DNA of 64,000 nucleotides from Endozoicomonas sp. NE40. GTDB lineage: Bacteria; Pseudomonadota; Gammaproteobacteria; Pseudomonadales; Endozoicomonadaceae. The stretch is from positions 3,894,501 through 3,958,500 of the forward strand of contig NZ_JBEWTB010000002.1 in the NCBI RefSeq assembly GCF_040549045.1, written 5' to 3'. The first letter of the stretch is position 1, and the number at the start of each line of letters is the position of its first letter. Below are positions 63,436 through 64,000 of the stretch, one piece after another. The notes under the pieces are model-generated. The model searched no databases and was not told where the DNA came from. It saw only the letters and a program-made list of their open reading frames with translations. Both the position numbers and the translations under genes were made by a program.

Positions 63436-64000
63436 ATGGATTTTACGGTATTTGAACTCATAACGGTTTTTGTTGCGATTTTCTTTGGAGCCCTGGTTCA
63501 GGGAACCATCGGTTTTGGTCTGGCTATTGTTGCCGCTCCTGTCCTTTATCTGGTTACACCTGAACTAGTGCCTGGTTCCATTATTCTGATGGCGATGCTG
63601 GTGGGTGGCCTTACGGCGAAACAGAATCTTCATGCCGTGAAGTTAAATGATCTTAAGTCTGCCTTAATGGGGCGTATTCCCGGATCGTTGCTGGGGGCCA
63701 TGCTGTTAACAATGGCTTCTCACCGCACCATGGGACTGTTTATGGGCGGCTCAGTGCTGTTTGCGGTGCTGGCAAGTCTCAGCCCCTACAAGGTTCAGAC
63801 GAATGGCAAAACCCTGTTTTCTGCCGGGCTTCTGTCGGGCATTATGGGAACGGCTTCTTCGATCGGAGGCCCTCCCATGGCGCTGGTCATGCAGAACCAG
63901 AGTGGTGAGCGTATTCGTGCCAACTTGTCTGCTTACTTTGTAGTCAGTGCGGTTATTTCATTGTCGATTCTCGCCTGGAGTGGTCAGTTTGGCTGGTTGC
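63436..64000 (+). CDS. TauE/SafE-family permease (3' end beyond window)
   Basis: Open from ATG 63436 to the right edge (188 codons). Hydrophobic helices and the family's repeated glycine motifs (GALVQGTIGFGLAIVAAPVLY; GLLSGIMGTASSIGGPPMAL) identify a TauE/SafE anion exporter. The N-terminal half only is visible. Confidence 0.88.
   Translation, partial: MDFTVFELITVFVAIFFGALVQGTIGFGLAIVAAPVLYLVTPELVPGSIILMAMLVGGLTAKQNLHAVKLNDLKSALMGRIPGSLLGAMLLTMASHRTMGLFMGGSVLFAVLASLSPYKVQTNGKTLFSAGLLSGIMGTASSIGGPPMALVMQNQSGERIRANLSAYFVVSAVISLSILAWSGQFGWL

Noticed and set aside
1..64000. CRISPR array or cas genes
   Set aside because: No regularly spaced direct repeats with unique spacers and no Cas-like proteins were seen; the repeats present are IS ends, att sites or tandem duplications.

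Overview
The window looks like a gammaproteobacterial chromosome, most like Endozoicomonas or a related marine, host-associated genus. That placement is an inference from gene content: DusA, MlaA, FlgM, RtcR, a class III FBPase, a type 1 IPP isomerase and many insertion sequences. No database was searched. 

Layout. Positions 1-2285 are chromosomal: an EamA-type transporter cut by the left edge and an OmpA-like lipoprotein. From about 2382 to 36690 lies a 34-kb integrated, mobilizable element inserted in the 5' end of dusA. The displaced host dusA start survives at 2286-2390. The element supplies a replacement start, so dusA at 36646-37680 reads through intact, and a tyrosine integrase sits beside it. 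Candidate integrase arm sites (repeated TGGGGACC) occur just inside both ends. 

The element is a defence and stress island. From left to right it holds: a Septu pair (ptuA-ptuB); an IS256-family element; an AT-rich minus-strand cluster of four cREC/LRV-repeat proteins with three paralogous one-TM peptides that use TTG starts; rtcB with a divergent, frameshifted rtcR and a candidate sigma-54 promoter; four small membrane proteins, two of them under 50 residues; a frameshifted WYL regulator; an SPFH-like membrane protein, an ASCH protein and several unknown genes; McrBC with an EVE-like domain on McrB; an IS4-family element with a clear target duplication; a MobC/relaxase module without type IV secretion genes; a PrtN-like activator; hipBA with a large operator palindrome; and an XRE regulator. 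The most interesting part is the rtcB-linked cREC-LRV cluster. It has the look of an RNA-repair or damage-response system in which cREC active sites run from intact to fully degenerate. 

Positions 36646-64000 are chromosomal: dusA, a STAS/PP2C-response-regulator pair, mlaA, flgM, tRNA-Arg(CCU), a tandem duplicated papain-like gene (one copy dead), class III fbp, and then a beta-glucan uptake and breakdown locus (45775-54157). In that locus the GH3 enzyme, one permease, the solute-binding protein and the GH94 phosphorylase are all broken. After this come transposon debris, an IS1-family copy with target duplication, YhcH, a DOPA-dioxygenase-like protein, an HpaR-like MarR, idi, cvfB, an exported pseudokinase-like protein divergent from an exported subtilase-like protein, tdk, and a TauE/SafE permease cut by the right edge. 

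Several genes carry single-base frameshifts (rtcR, WYL, GH3, permease, GH94). Either several systems are decaying together or the assembly has indel errors; raw reads would decide.
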